From: Scytonema millei VB511283
GTDB lineage: Bacteria > Cyanobacteriota > Cyanobacteriia > Cyanobacteriales > Chroococcidiopsidaceae
DNA length: 64,000 nt
Assembly: GCF_000817735.3 (NCBI RefSeq)
Contig: NZ_JTJC03000009.1
Coordinates: 1-64,000 of the forward strand
Reading direction: 5' to 3'
A program made the translations under genes and the position numbers. The notes below the pieces were generated by a model. The model saw nothing but the letters and a program-made list of their open reading frames with translations. It searched no databases and was not told the DNA's origin. This document shows, piece after piece, positions 1-10,400 of the stretch (the stretch's first letter is position 1; each line of letters starts with the position of its first letter).

Positions 1-21
1 CTGACCAGTTAACAATCCACT

Positions 22-63
22 ACACCCCACACCCCACACCCCACACCCCACACCCCACACCCT
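22..63. repeat. Short tandem repeat, unit ACACCCC
   Basis: About six head-to-tail copies of a 7-bp unit lie just downstream of the stop of the first gene. The same unit returns at 7396-7437 and, in the opposite orientation (GGGGTGT), at 58018-58059. This is the short tandemly repeated repetitive (STRR) class known from cyanobacteria. Confidence 0.85.
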
Positions 64-89
64 ATCTACTACTAGCCACTAGCCACTCA

Positions 90-1025
90 CTACTTGCTTT
101 TTGATATTGCCACCTGACTCAACACCTGCATCGGTCCCAATTCTTTTAAGATTTGCATTTGTTGTTCGTTACGCACGAACATTGTGCCAGCAAATCCCAA
201 AGAGTTGATGGCAATCGACTCAAAGCTTTCTTGAGAACGGGGAATCAACAGCATCCATTGGCGGGTTACGAGTAAGTTGTAAGCTCCTGCTTGGATGTTA
301 TTCGAGCCGATGTCATACTTTAGCCCCACTGCATTGAGCATTTGGTAGTAATAATTGAGCGTGACTGTGGCAGCTGTTTGAGGAGATTTTGTTTGAATCG
401 GTTCTAGTTGTACGAAAGCATGGACAAAAGGCAAGCTTGGTAGAGTTTCGACTGTACCGCGATTAGTAGTTACCAACAAAGGTTCGAGGGGAATTTGGGG
501 AAAATCTGCGGGTGTGAGTGGGAGGGGAACGATCTGCAAATGTTTGTGACGTTGGCTTGCGCCTGCTGTCTTGCCACCGTTATAGAATGTCAGTCCGTTA
601 AACTCTGCCAGACAGATCCACATGGCAGTAAAGTCGGCGAGAGTTAGTAAGGCTTCCTGTTCTTCAAAGGCGCGGGTAATGAGTAGTAGGTGACAATCGA
701 CGACATTGAATTTATTTAGCAAACAAACATGAGTCTCGGAAATGTCTGCTACGTATAAGTTTTTGTCGTAGGGTAAAAAGGGATTAAAGTCTTTACCAGT
801 CGTAGCATTTTGCCGATCCTGTTTTTGCTTTGCCTCGTCTTTGCGATTGAGATTGGTGGCTGTTCTGACCAGGAAACGCACGCCTTGCTGTTCTACAAAC
901 TGATATTCGGTAGGAATGGTGACTAAAGCCCCGCGTTCAAGGGCATGTTGGGTTATTGCGATCGCCCTATCCAGCAGCGTACCAGGTTGTAGTATTGTCC
1001 CGCGTGCATTCATGTCCTCTTGCAT
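90..1025 (-). CDS. ATP adenylyltransferase-like (Ap4A phosphorylase) protein
   Basis: 311 aa. The central HKHLQIVPLPL segment is the histidine-triad-like nucleotide-binding motif of Ap4A phosphorylases, which split diadenosine tetraphosphate with phosphate to ADP and ATP. The segment around NPFLPYDKNLYV is also typical of the family, and the C-terminal half has the QAGAYNLLVT-QWMLLIPRS pattern seen in these enzymes. Length fits the family (about 300 aa). A second ATG four codons in (1013) is an alternative start. The gene stands alone, with tandem repeats downstream. Family assignment is firm; substrate preference (Ap4A, or sulfate adenylyltransferase-type activity) cannot be read from sequence. 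Confidence 0.85.
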   Translation of the reverse strand: MQEDMNARGTILQPGTLLDRAIAITQHALERGALVTIPTEYQFVEQQGVRFLVRTATNLNRKDEAKQKQDRQNATTGKDFNPFLPYDKNLYVADISETHVCLLNKFNVVDCHLLLITRAFEEQEALLTLADFTAMWICLAEFNGLTFYNGGKTAGASQRHKHLQIVPLPLTPADFPQIPLEPLLVTTNRGTVETLPSLPFVHAFVQLEPIQTKSPQTAATVTLNYYYQMLNAVGLKYDIGSNNIQAGAYNLLVTRQWMLLIPRSQESFESIAINSLGFAGTMFVRNEQQMQILKELGPMQVLSQVAISKSK

Positions 1026-1190
1026 TATCGAATCTTGAATCGGCAGCGTAACTTGAGGCTTCTCGCCCTAGCTTTACCCAATAATGTACTCGATCGCCGT
1101 ACTCTAACACAAAATATCTCTTGTCATGCGATGGTAGCGCGATCGCCTACTCCCCGATCGTGCTTTCAATTGGGTAAACACACGAGCTGT

Positions 1191-1216
1191 AAGGACGCAC
1201 AGCCGTGCGCCCCTAC
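1191..1216. repeat. Dispersed GC-rich palindrome (degenerate copy)
   Basis: An imperfect palindrome with arms close to GGGCGCAC / GTGCGCCCC. It belongs to the family of which 24643-24670 is a perfect 28-bp member; other copies are at 10520, 23848 and 37323. Confidence 0.7.
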
Positions 1217-1238
1217 AAATGTCACTCATACAGAGCAA

Positions 1239-2309
1239 TTAACTATAGCGAACGTACTCGTCGCTAATCTTGAAGTAAGATGCGTTTAAATTCAGCGAAT
1301 TGGGTGAAATACCCTGCAAGATCGCAATCAAATTTGGTTGGGTTTCTCCTACATTATTTGCATAGATTGCCGTGCCTGCTGGCAAGCCTTCCGGTGCTGC
1401 ACCCAAACTGTATTCAATTATGTACTGAGATTGAGTTACAGGGCGGTTGGTTTTTGCTAAAAAGATTGTATCTTCATACTTATTGAAGTCAGTTATCAAA
1501 GCGTAGCTATCTCCTACTCCATAGTAAGTCCCTGAACCAGGTCTTCCTCCGCTACCTGCAAGGATAAATGTATCTTTTCCCGATCCTCCTGTCAGGACAT
1601 CTTTCTCTGAGTCACCACGGCTGGAATCAACAGTACCGCGTAACCATCCACCACCAGCACCAATCAAGATATCGTCCCCAGATCCTCCATCTAAAACATC
1701 GCTCCCGAACTCGCCAACTAGTGTATCTTTGCCATTACCACCGTAGAGGCGATCGTTATCATCTTTTCTCACACCATAATCAGGACCAGAAATGACTCCA
1801 TAGCCATCGCCAGCCAGTAGATCGTCACCATCATCGCCATAAATCGAATCGTTACCATAGCGACCGTAGATCGAATCGTTACCAGCACCGCCATAGATGC
1901 GATCGCTGTCACCAGTTCTGATTCGATAATCGTCGAGATCGCCTACTATTACATCGTCCCCTTTACCCCCATAGATGACATCTTCACCAAATCCACCCTC
2001 TATATAGTCATTGCCATCTCCTCCCTGTAAGTTGTCGTTACCGTCGCCACCGTATAGCTTGTCATCACCGTTGCAACCGTACAAAGTGTCATTACCGCTG
2101 CCACCGACTAGATAGTCGTTATCTTCGTCACCATACAAGGTATCGTTACCATCTCCACCACCTAAATAGTCGATACCTGCACCACCATAGATGCGATCGT
2201 CCCCTCCTAAACCGGAGATAGTGTCACTTCCTGCCTTACCATAAATTTTGTCGTTGCCATCCGTACCAGTTAAGGTGTCGTCTAAGTCCGTACCAAAGAT
2301 ATTTGCCAT
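1239..2309 (-). CDS. RTX-type calcium-binding repeat protein (paralog 1)
   Basis: 356 aa, built mostly of glycine-aspartate-rich nonapeptide repeats of the GGxGxDxLY type, as in hemolysin-type calcium-binding proteins. These bind Ca2+ in a parallel beta-roll and are typically exported by type I secretion without a cleaved signal peptide; none is seen here. The N-terminus (MANIFGTDLDDTLTGT) and the C-terminal domain (ALITDFNKYEDTI, then LIAILQGISPNSLNLNASYF) are nearly shared with the two genes upstream, so this is a tandem duplicate. The repeat block covers roughly residues 8-225, with a unique C-terminal cap after it. No catalytic domain is seen. Function (surface layer, adhesion, matrix) is unknown. 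Confidence 0.85.
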   Translation of the reverse strand: MANIFGTDLDDTLTGTDGNDKIYGKAGSDTISGLGGDDRIYGGAGIDYLGGGDGNDTLYGDEDNDYLVGGSGNDTLYGCNGDDKLYGGDGNDNLQGGDGNDYIEGGFGEDVIYGGKGDDVIVGDLDDYRIRTGDSDRIYGGAGNDSIYGRYGNDSIYGDDGDDLLAGDGYGVISGPDYGVRKDDNDRLYGGNGKDTLVGEFGSDVLDGGSGDDILIGAGGGWLRGTVDSSRGDSEKDVLTGGSGKDTFILAGSGGRPGSGTYYGVGDSYALITDFNKYEDTIFLAKTNRPVTQSQYIIEYSLGAAPEGLPAGTAIYANNVGETQPNLIAILQGISPNSLNLNASYFKISDEYVRYS

Positions 2310-2363
2310 ATCGATAAGCCTTTAATTCTAGTTAGTATGCGTAGCAGCCAGAAAAACTAGCAG

Positions 2364-3329
2364 TTAGGAAATTTGAAAATAAGACCCACTGAGACTTAGA
2401 GAGTCGGGAGAAACGCCTTGCAAGATCGCAATCAAATCTGGTTTTGCACCCAGGTTGTTTACATAGATTCCCGTCCCTTGTGGGAAGCCCTCTGGTGCTG
2501 CACCCAAACTGTACTCGATTGTGACTGCGGGATAGACTACAGGACTACTCTCAGTTTTGGCTAACGAGATAACATCTTCGTTCTTATTAAAGTCGGTAAT
2601 CAGAGCGTAGTCACCATTGCCACTACCTATGTAAGAAGGTCCTACACCAGTCCGTCCAGAGCCTCCTGTAAGGATAAATGAATCTTTTCCCCATCCTCCT
2701 GTAAGAGTATCAATTTCACCTCTGCCGCGACTGACATCACCATCCCAGTGAAATACTCTTCCTCCAGCACCATTGATATAGTCGTCTCCATCACCTCCAT
2801 TCAAATAGTCGTTACCGAACTCGCCAACCAACGTGTCTTTGCCTTTACCACCGTACAAGCGGTCGTTATCATTACTGCTGTTACCGATGAGTCCGCCGCT
2901 AATGATGTCGTCGCCGTCCTCACCATAAATTTCGTCGCTACCAGCGCCACCAGCGATGCGATCGCTACCTGCACCACCATAGAGGCGATCGTTGCCTACC
3001 TCAGTGTAGAAGTCGCCATAAATCGTGTCGTTACCGTCGCCACCAGCGATGCGATCGCTACCTGCACCACCATACAAGGTGTCGTTATCAGCTCCTCCTT
3101 TCAAGGTATCGTTACCGCTACCACCTTCTAGGAGATCGTCACCGTTACCACCATACAAGGTGTCATTTCCGTCTTCGCCTTTGAGAGTGTCTGCACCATA
3201 ACTACCATCTAAAATGTCTTCACCTAAGCCGCCAGATAAAGTATCGTTGCCAGCTTTGCCATAGATTCTGTCGTTGCCGCTCGTACCAGTTAAGGTGTCG
3301 TCTAAGTCCGTACCAAAGATATTTGCCAT
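2364..3329 (-). CDS. RTX-type calcium-binding repeat protein (paralog 2)
   Basis: 321 aa, the same architecture as the gene 54 bases downstream: a shared first 15 residues, a block of RTX nonapeptides (residues about 8-195), then the ITDFNKNEDVI and AILQGVSPDSLSLSGSYF cap. The leader before the start codon (about 40 bases ending AAGCCTTTAATTCTA on the plus strand) is almost identical to that of paralog 1, so the duplication included the translation signals. It ends QIS, lacking the YVRYS tail present in the other two. Probably a secreted Ca2+-binding protein; no enzymatic module was found. Confidence 0.85.
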   Translation of the reverse strand: MANIFGTDLDDTLTGTSGNDRIYGKAGNDTLSGGLGEDILDGSYGADTLKGEDGNDTLYGGNGDDLLEGGSGNDTLKGGADNDTLYGGAGSDRIAGGDGNDTIYGDFYTEVGNDRLYGGAGSDRIAGGAGSDEIYGEDGDDIISGGLIGNSSNDNDRLYGGKGKDTLVGEFGNDYLNGGDGDDYINGAGGRVFHWDGDVSRGRGEIDTLTGGWGKDSFILTGGSGRTGVGPSYIGSGNGDYALITDFNKNEDVISLAKTESSPVVYPAVTIEYSLGAAPEGFPQGTGIYVNNLGAKPDLIAILQGVSPDSLSLSGSYFQIS

Positions 3330-4122
3330 GTCGATAAGCCTTTAATTCTAATAAGTATGCGTAGATGTTTTTACCCCGCGATCGCATTTCAAATCGCCAC
3401 AACAAAACTATCCAAATAGTGTTTGGCTTTCAATGAAGTGAATCGTTAAATATATACCTAGCCAAAAACTAGTAAGCGATCGACTTACTGAAGTTAATTG
3501 ATGCAAACCTCGATTAATTACCGCGTTTTGTCTTTGCTTACAAATAACATAGTCAATCTACAAAAGATCGGGATATTTTGCAAGTTAAACTGATGCGATA
3601 TGGCTAACAATATAATGCTATTTTTGCATTGTTTTAGCGAATTTGTAATATTTTTTTAACAAATGTTTTTACAGATTTTCCTCTGTCTAAACAAGCCAAA
3701 AAAGCCTAGTTAACAACTAGGTTAACACTCTTATGTTCTTGGTAAAACACAGTATTATAGTAGGTTCTACTCGCTCTAAGTAATGATATACCAAATCAAA
3801 TTGAGTATAAAAACACTACAAGCTGCAAACAGTGAACCGTTAACTGTCAACAGCAAAAGCGATAAGTTTACGACTTAAATAGAATTCGCTACATCACGAC
3901 TAGAGTTTAACCAAGTGGAAATACTGAGACAGAAGTAAAACGTTAGTTCGATCGCTAAAATTAGGGCGAATCGATCGCATGAATACTGTATGAAACCATC
4001 GACATGTTTTCACACAAGTACACCACGATACAGGTAGGCGATCGCAATTTTTACAAGTCAGCTTTTACAAGTCAGCGATCGCCTTGTTCAGTTAAGCCTT
4101 ACTAATCAGGCAAAACTCCTTA
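3330..4122. other. Gene-free 0.8-kb stretch between RTX paralogs
   Basis: No open frame with coding character was seen on either strand. It is AT-rich (for example the poly-T runs near 3640-3680) and contains a short direct duplication of TTTTACAAGTCAGC at about 4049-4077. It probably holds the promoter for the two downstream RTX genes, but no convincing -10/-35 pair could be fixed. Confidence 0.5.
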
Positions 4123-4935
4123 TTAAGAATACCGAACATACTGGAAGTAGGATGCATTCAAATTGAGCGTGTCGGGAGAAACACCTTGCAAGATAGCAAT
4201 TAGCTCTGGTGCTGCACTAGTGTTGTTCGCAAATTGCGCGTAAATTCCCGTCCCTGATGGCAAACCGTCAGGGGATGCACCCAGAGTATAAGTAACTTCA
4301 GTAAAAGTATAACTGGTGAATGGAGAGTTATCGTTGCGGCTGAGTTTAATGACATCCTCGTTTTTGTTGAAGTCAGTTATCAGAGCATAGTCATTGCTAC
4401 CTGCGTAGGCAATGCCCTGACCGTCGCGACCAGCACCACTGCTTGTGAAGTTAAATGTATCTGCTCCAGCTCCACCAATGAGGATATCGATTTCTCCTCT
4501 GCCACGGCTGGCACTGCTATACATATCATTCGGTCTTCTGCCACCCGCACCATCTATATAGTCGTTTCCTGAACCTCCATTTACGACATCGTTCCCCCAA
4601 GAACCCGTCAACCAATCGTCACCACTGTCACCATAGAGGCGATCGTTACCGTAATAGCCGTTGAGAGAGTCATTACCGCTACCACCATGAATTTCATCTG
4701 TACCATAGCCACCAAACAAAAGATCGTTACCGGCATCACCGTAGATCCGATCGTTACCTGACTCGCTACCGTAGAGAGTGTCACCATAAACGGTGTCGTC
4801 GCCATCGCCACCACATAATAGGTCGTTACCTGAGCCGCCGGACACAGTATCTTTTCCGGCTTTGCCATAGATTCTGTCGTTGCTGTCTGTACCAGTTAAG
4901 GAATCGTCTAAATCTGTACCAAATATTACGGACAT
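4123..4935 (-). CDS. RTX-type calcium-binding repeat protein (paralog 3)
   Basis: 270 aa, the shortest of three RTX paralogs in a row. It begins MSVIFGTDLDDSLTGT, carries fewer nonapeptide repeats (residues about 8-130), then the common cap with ALITDFNKNEDVIKL and LIAILQGVSPDTLNLNASYFQYVRYS. Its YVRYS terminus matches paralog 1. The 0.8-kb gap to paralog 2 suggests its own transcript. It is likely exported by a type I system encoded elsewhere; no ABC transporter or membrane fusion protein lies nearby. Confidence 0.85.
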   Translation of the reverse strand: MSVIFGTDLDDSLTGTDSNDRIYGKAGKDTVSGGSGNDLLCGGDGDDTVYGDTLYGSESGNDRIYGDAGNDLLFGGYGTDEIHGGSGNDSLNGYYGNDRLYGDSGDDWLTGSWGNDVVNGGSGNDYIDGAGGRRPNDMYSSASRGRGEIDILIGGAGADTFNFTSSGAGRDGQGIAYAGSNDYALITDFNKNEDVIKLSRNDNSPFTSYTFTEVTYTLGASPDGLPSGTGIYAQFANNTSAAPELIAILQGVSPDTLNLNASYFQYVRYS

Positions 4936-5589
4936 GATGTCAATCCCTCACTCAAAATAGTCGTAAATCGTAAAAAGTTAGTCTTGGTGTGTCTCAATTG
5001 CCAGCACAAACTTGTCATCCATAAACCATAGGAATGACTGAGTTTTGCTGGCTATTTCATGCGGCTAGAATACAAAGCCAGTTTTTATGTTTCCTGAAGA
5101 AATCCGCTCGATTCACATACTCTTTATATTTGGCGATCGCTATCTTTATATATGTAAAACTTTCAGAGAAAATATTCGTGTCTAACGTGTTTGTGCTTGA
5201 AATATCTGTATTTCGCGCCCTTGTTTTAAGTATAAAATAAAACACAGTAAATTTATATATTTTTAGTTTGACTACGAAAAAATGAGTGCGATCGCAAATT
5301 TGAAAAAAATAAATATGTATAAACACAAGTAAATGCAAGACTGCTAAACCTTGATAAAGCTAAGAACTATAGCCACCATTTTTTACCGAACTAAGGACTA
5401 TATTTTCAGGAAATACTAAATATATATGCAGAAATAGACCTGGTAGCAAATTGCTTAATTTCTCTAAATTATCTGTTTAAAATTGAAAGAAAGTGTATTT
5501 TGATACTTGGTAGAACAATCTTGACTTTCCCGTACACCTAATGTTTCCGTAGGATAGATAAAGATTCACCTACAACGACAAGACTATCT
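4936..5589. other. AT-rich intergenic region before gcvT
   Basis: Divergent region between the RTX gene (minus) and gcvT (plus). Strongly AT-rich from 5120 to 5480 with only short chance frames. It was searched by eye for a glycine riboswitch ahead of gcvT; the conserved riboswitch core was not recognised. It must carry the gcvT promoter. Confidence 0.5.
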
Positions 5590-6723
5590 GTGGCTAATCA
5601 AGAAGGAACCGCCCTACCTCTGGCGCAAACACCCCTCTATCACCTCGCTCTAGAACTGAAGGCAAGGTTAACTAGTTTTGGTGGCTGGGAAATGCCCGTG
5701 CAGTTTGTTGGAATCGGACAAGAACATGCTGCGGTCAGGACAACAGCGGGGATGTTTGATATTTCCCACATGGGTAAATTCGTCCTGCGGGGAAAACAGC
5801 TAGTCGCTCAACTACAAAACTTAGTCCCTTCCGATTTGAGTCGGCTGCGATCGGGAGAAGCACAGTATACGGTGTTATTAAATCCGCAAGCCGGAATTAT
5901 CGATGACATCATCTTCTACTACCAAGGGGAAGATAATGACACGCAGCAAGGAGTATTAATCGTCAATGCGGCAACCACCAGTAAAGATAAAAAATGGTTG
6001 TTGCAACACCTCGACACAGAACAGGTAGAACTACAAGACATCTCCCGCCGGAAAATCTTAATTGCGGTGCAGGGACCGCAAGCCGTGGCACATTTGCAAA
6101 ACTTAGTAGAAGCAGACTTATCTCAAGTCAAAGCCTTCGGGCATTTGGAAACCAAGATTTTAGGAGAACCGAGTTTTATGGCTCGGACTGGTTATACGGG
6201 AGAAGATGGATTTGAGGTGATGGTAGATCCAGAAGCAGGTGTCAAAGTGTGGCGATCGCTCGCTCAAGCTGGAGTCATTCCCTGCGGGCTAGGGGCAAGA
6301 GACACCCTGCGATTAGAGGCAGCTATGGCACTCTACGGGCAAGATATTGACGATAACACCACCCCCTTAGAAGCAGGTTTAGGCTGGCTCGTCCATCTCG
6401 ACACCAAAGGCGACTTTATCGGGCGCGATATCCTAGAGCAACAGAAAACAAACGGAGTTTCACGACGATTAGTAGGGTTGCAAATGCCAGGGCGACACAT
6501 TGCCCGCCACGGCTACCAAGTCTTATCTGAAGGTAAAGTCGTAGGAGAGATTACCAGCGGCACATTATCCCCCACGTTAGGTTATCCGATCGCCCTAGCC
6601 TACATTCCCACATCCCTCAGCCAGCCAGGGCAAACCTTAGACGTAGAAATCAGAGGCAAGACTTATCCAGCGGTAGTAGTGAAAAAACCCTTCTATCGGG
6701 CTAAGAATCGTCCGGCGAAGTAA
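5590..6723 (+). CDS. gcvT: Aminomethyltransferase, glycine cleavage T-protein
   Basis: 377 aa, GTG start. The T-protein takes the aminomethyl group from lipoyl-H-protein, releases ammonia and passes the one-carbon unit to tetrahydrofolate. Family signatures visible: LALELKARLTSFGGWEMPVQF at the N-terminus, GMFDISHMGKF, ARTGYTGEDGFEV (residues about 198-210), and GLGARDTLRLEAAMALYGQDID with the folate-site arginine-acid pattern. The C-terminal ITSGTLSPTLGYPIALAY barrel domain is present. Length is normal. gcvH and gcvP follow on the same strand, separated by 175 and 186 bases full of tandem repeats; co-transcription is plausible but not shown. In cyanobacteria the system handles photorespiratory glycine. 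Confidence 0.97.
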   Translation: MANQEGTALPLAQTPLYHLALELKARLTSFGGWEMPVQFVGIGQEHAAVRTTAGMFDISHMGKFVLRGKQLVAQLQNLVPSDLSRLRSGEAQYTVLLNPQAGIIDDIIFYYQGEDNDTQQGVLIVNAATTSKDKKWLLQHLDTEQVELQDISRRKILIAVQGPQAVAHLQNLVEADLSQVKAFGHLETKILGEPSFMARTGYTGEDGFEVMVDPEAGVKVWRSLAQAGVIPCGLGARDTLRLEAAMALYGQDIDDNTTPLEAGLGWLVHLDTKGDFIGRDILEQQKTNGVSRRLVGLQMPGRHIARHGYQVLSEGKVVGEITSGTLSPTLGYPIALAYIPTSLSQPGQTLDVEIRGKTYPAVVVKKPFYRAKNRPAK

Positions 6724-6898
6724 GTCGTAAGTCGTAACTCACTACTCCCTACTCCCTGCTCCCTGATAACTGACAACTGACAACTGACAACTGACAACTG
6801 ACAACTGACAACTGAAAAGGGATTGACTACTAGGCGATCGCGTCTATAGTAAAGCATATTAATTAACGATATATCCGCGATTTGGTTGAGGAACTGAC
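6724..6898. repeat. gcvT-gcvH spacer with AACTGAC tandem repeats
   Basis: Contains a CTCCCTACTCCCTGCTCCC run and then about six copies of the 7-bp unit AACTGAC at roughly 6769-6812. The stretch from 6830 to 6898 is ordinary sequence leading to gcvH. Confidence 0.8.
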
Positions 6899-7288
6899 AT
6901 GGAGTTGGAATATCCAAGCGACCTGAAATATCTTGACTCGCACGAATACGTCCGCATGGATGGCGATATCGCTACTATTGGCATTTCTGCTTTTGCTGTC
7001 GATCAGCTCGGTGACATTGTATTTCTGGAACTTCCTGAAGTTGGCGATCGCGTCACTAAAGGAGAAACCTTCGGTTCCGTAGAATCAGTTAAAGCCGTAG
7101 AAGATATGTACTCCGCCGTGACTGGTACAGTCGTCGAACGCAATGAAACTGTACTAGAGACACCAGAACAACTAGCAGACGATCCCTATGGCGAAGGCTG
7201 GATGCTCAAAGTGCGTGTCGAAGATGCCAGCGAATTAGACGAGGCGCTCACTGCCGAAGAATATCGCACTCAGGTAGAGGGAGGCTAG
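6899..7288 (+). CDS. gcvH: Glycine cleavage system H-protein
   Basis: 129 aa, the usual length. H-protein carries a lipoyl arm that shuttles the methylamine group from P-protein to T-protein and the dihydrolipoyl group to L-protein. The lipoylation site is Lys65 in the [15 protein letters not shown] context, preceded by [13 protein letters not shown]. The ATG at 6899 follows a GAGGAACTGAC segment that may serve as ribosome binding site. It lies between gcvT and gcvP. Confidence 0.97.
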   Translation: MELEYPSDLKYLDSHEYVRMDGDIATIGISAFAVDQLGDIVFLELPEVGDRVTKGETFGSVESVKAVEDMYSAVTGTVVERNETVLETPEQLADDPYGEGWMLKVRVEDASELDEALTAEEYRTQVEGG

Positions 7289-7474
7289 GAAAGAGAGCTG
7301 GGGGAGCTGAGGAGGCTGAGGAGGCTGAGGGAGCGATCGGGAGAGATCGGGAGAGATCGGGAGCTGGGGGAGCAAGACAATTCAAAATTCCCCACACTCC
7401 ACACCCTACACCCCACACCCCACACCCCACACCCTTTCTTCACTACTCCCTACTCCCTGCTCCCTACTCCCTTC
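7289..7474. repeat. gcvH-gcvP spacer made of short repeats
   Basis: Successive low-complexity blocks: GGAGCTGAGGAGGCTGAGG (about 7300-7330), three copies of GATCGGGAGA (about 7336-7362), ACACCCC repeats (about 7396-7437) and CTCCCTACTCCCTGCT repeats (about 7443-7471) running up to the gcvP start. Confidence 0.8.
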
Positions 7475-10400
7475 ATGTTGCAGAATATTAATAAGTCACT
7501 ATTGGAGAAGCTATTTGTGGTACTAGACAGTCCTCGTATTCAACGCGATCGGCAGCAAAAACAAATAAGCAGCGAGTCAATTTCATTTCGACAAAGACAC
7601 ATTGGTCCTCAACCGATTGAGGTTGAGCAAATGCTAGAAGTGTTGGGGCTACCGACCCTTGATGCTTTGATTGACCGGACAGTGCCACAAGCCATTCGCC
7701 AACAGCGATCGCTCCAGTTAGAAGGCGATCGCAGCGAATATGCGGCTTTGGCGCAGTTAAAAGCGATCGCCTCAAAAAACCAAGTATTTCGGTCGCTAAT
7801 TGGCATGGGATATTACGGCTGCATTACTCCACCAGTAATTCAGCGAAATATTTTGGAAAACCCAGGCTGGTACACTGCTTATACTCCCTACCAACCAGAA
7901 ATCGCGCAGGGACGACTAGAGGCGCTGCTGAATTTTCAAACGACAATTATTGACTTGACAGGTTTGGAAATTGCCAACGCTTCTTTACTAGATGAAGGGA
8001 CAGCCGCCGCCGAAGCCATGACTATGAGTTATGGTCTGTGCAAAACGAAGGCAAAAGCTTTCTTTGTCTCCCAAAACTGCCATCCCCAGACAATTCAAGT
8101 CGTGCAGACTCGTGCTAGACCGCTGGGAATTAACGTGATTGTTGGCGACCACCAAACTTTCAAGTTTGACGTGCCAGTATTTGGCGTATTGCTGCAATAT
8201 CCAGCCAGTGACGGTACGATCTACGACTATCGGGCATTTGTGGAACAAGCCCATGCTGCGGGGGCATTGGTAACTGTCGCCGCCGACCCTTTGAGTTTAA
8301 CTTTACTGACTCCCCCGGGAGAGTGGGGTGCTGATATTGCGGTAGGCAGCACGCAGCGCTTCGGCGTACCGATGGGTTATGGCGGACCTCATGCAGCATA
8401 TTTCGCCACGAAAGAAGAATTTAAGCGACAAGTTCCAGGGCGGATTGTCGGAGTTTCTAAGGATGTTTACGGGAAAACAGCCTTACGCCTAGCACTACAA
8501 ACTCGCGAACAACATATCCGCCGCGACAAAGCCACCAGTAATATTTGCACGGCGCAGGTCTTACTGGCAGTCATGGCTTCGATGTATGCGGTGTATCACG
8601 GTTCCGAAGGACTGAAACAAATTGCTACCAGAATCCACAAATTTACAGCAATTTTAGCAGCAGGATTACAGCAGCTAGGCTACACCATCAGTTCAGAATC
8701 TTTCTTCGATACATTACGGATTAATTTAGTCAATCGTAACTTAGATGATATTTTGCAGGCTTGCCAAGCTAAGAAAATCAATATACGGATATTTGATGAA
8801 AAGTCTGTAGGTATCTCTTTAGATGAAACGATCGCAGAAGCAGATTTAACCGACCTATTCGAGATTTTCGCAGGTAGCAAAAACCTACCCTTCACCATCG
8901 AAGAATTGGGGGCGGGTTTATCAGACAAATCTGTGGTTAGTCAGGCATCACGGCAAAACCCGCCCCTACAAGTTCCCACACAACTCACTCGTACCAGCGA
9001 ATTTCTCACCCATCCCGTTTTCAACCGCTACCATTCGGAAACAGAACTGCTGCGATACATTTATCGATTGCAGGCAAAGGATTTGTCCTTGACAACATCC
9101 ATGATTCCCTTGGGTTCCTGCACGATGAAACTGAATGCAACGGCAGAAATGATGCCCGTCACCTGGCAGGAATTCGGCAATCTGCATCCGTTTGCCCCAC
9201 TGTCGCAAACGCGGGGGTATCAGATTTTGTTCCAACAGTTAGAAGCATGGTTAGCAGAAATCACGGGTTTTGCTGCGGTTTCTCTCCAACCGAACGCTGG
9301 TTCGCAGGGTGAATATGCTGGTCTGCTAACGATTCGGCAATATCATGAAAGTCGGGGGGAAGGACATCGGAATATTTGTTTGATTCCCCAATCTGCCCAC
9401 GGTACGAACCCAGCTAGTGCGGTGATGGCAGGGATGAAAGTGGTGGCGATCGCCTGTGACGAACAAGGTAACGTAGACGTAGAAGATTTGCAGGCAAAGG
9501 CAGAAAAGCACAAAGACGAACTCGCCGCGTTAATGGTGACATATCCCTCCACCCACGGCGTATTTGAGGCACAAATTAAAGACATCTGCGCGATCGTCCA
9601 TGCCTACGGCGGACAAGTCTACATGGATGGGGCAAATCTCAACGCCCAAGTCGGTTTATGTCGCCCTGGAGATATTGGGGCGGATGTCTGTCACCTCAAC
9701 CTGCACAAAACCTTCTGTATCCCTCACGGTGGTGGTGGTCCTGGGATGGGACCAATTGGTGTAGCAATTCACCTCGCCCCCTTCCTCCCCGACACTTCTA
9801 TTGCCCAAATAAGTAGCGATACTCATCCCTCACTCCTCACTCCTCACCCCTCCAATATTGGCGCTATCTCCGCTGCACCTTGGGGCAGTGCTAGCATCCT
9901 GACAATTTCGTGGATGTACATTGCCATGATGGGGGGCGAGGGATTGACAGAGGCGACTAAAGTGGCAATTCTCAACGCCAACTACATCGCCCGCAGACTA
10001 GAGCCACACTACCCCGTACTGTACAAGGGTAAAGCTGGTTTTGTTGCCCACGAGTGCATTTTAGATCTGCGATCGCTCAAGAAAACTGCTGGAATTGAAG
10101 TCGAAGACATCGCCAAGCGCTTGATGGATTATGGCTTCCACGCCCCGACAATTTCTTGGCCCGTAGCAGGGACGATGATGGTAGAACCCACAGAAAGCGA
10201 ATCGAAGGAAGAATTGGATCGATTCTGCGATGCCATGATTGCGATTCGGCAGGAAATTGCCGAGATTGAAGCAGGTAAAGTCAGTCGGGAAGATAATTTA
10301 TTAAAAAATGCTCCCCATACTGCCGAAAGCCTGCTAGCAAGCGATTGGCAACATCCTTACACCCGCGAACAAGCCGCCTATCCCGCCCCGTGGACGCGAG

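Noticed and set aside
2748-3131. Open frame on the strand opposite RTX paralog 2
   Set aside because: It is the antisense reading of Gly-Asp nonapeptide codons, giving Ala/Val/Ile/Thr-rich sequence with no family resemblance.
5034-5338. Overlapping short frames in the AT-rich region before gcvT
   Set aside because: Composition follows the AT content; no ribosome binding site, no recognisable protein.
5341-5589. Possible glycine riboswitch upstream of gcvT
   Set aside because: The conserved aptamer core and terminator were not found by eye; a covariance-model search would settle it.
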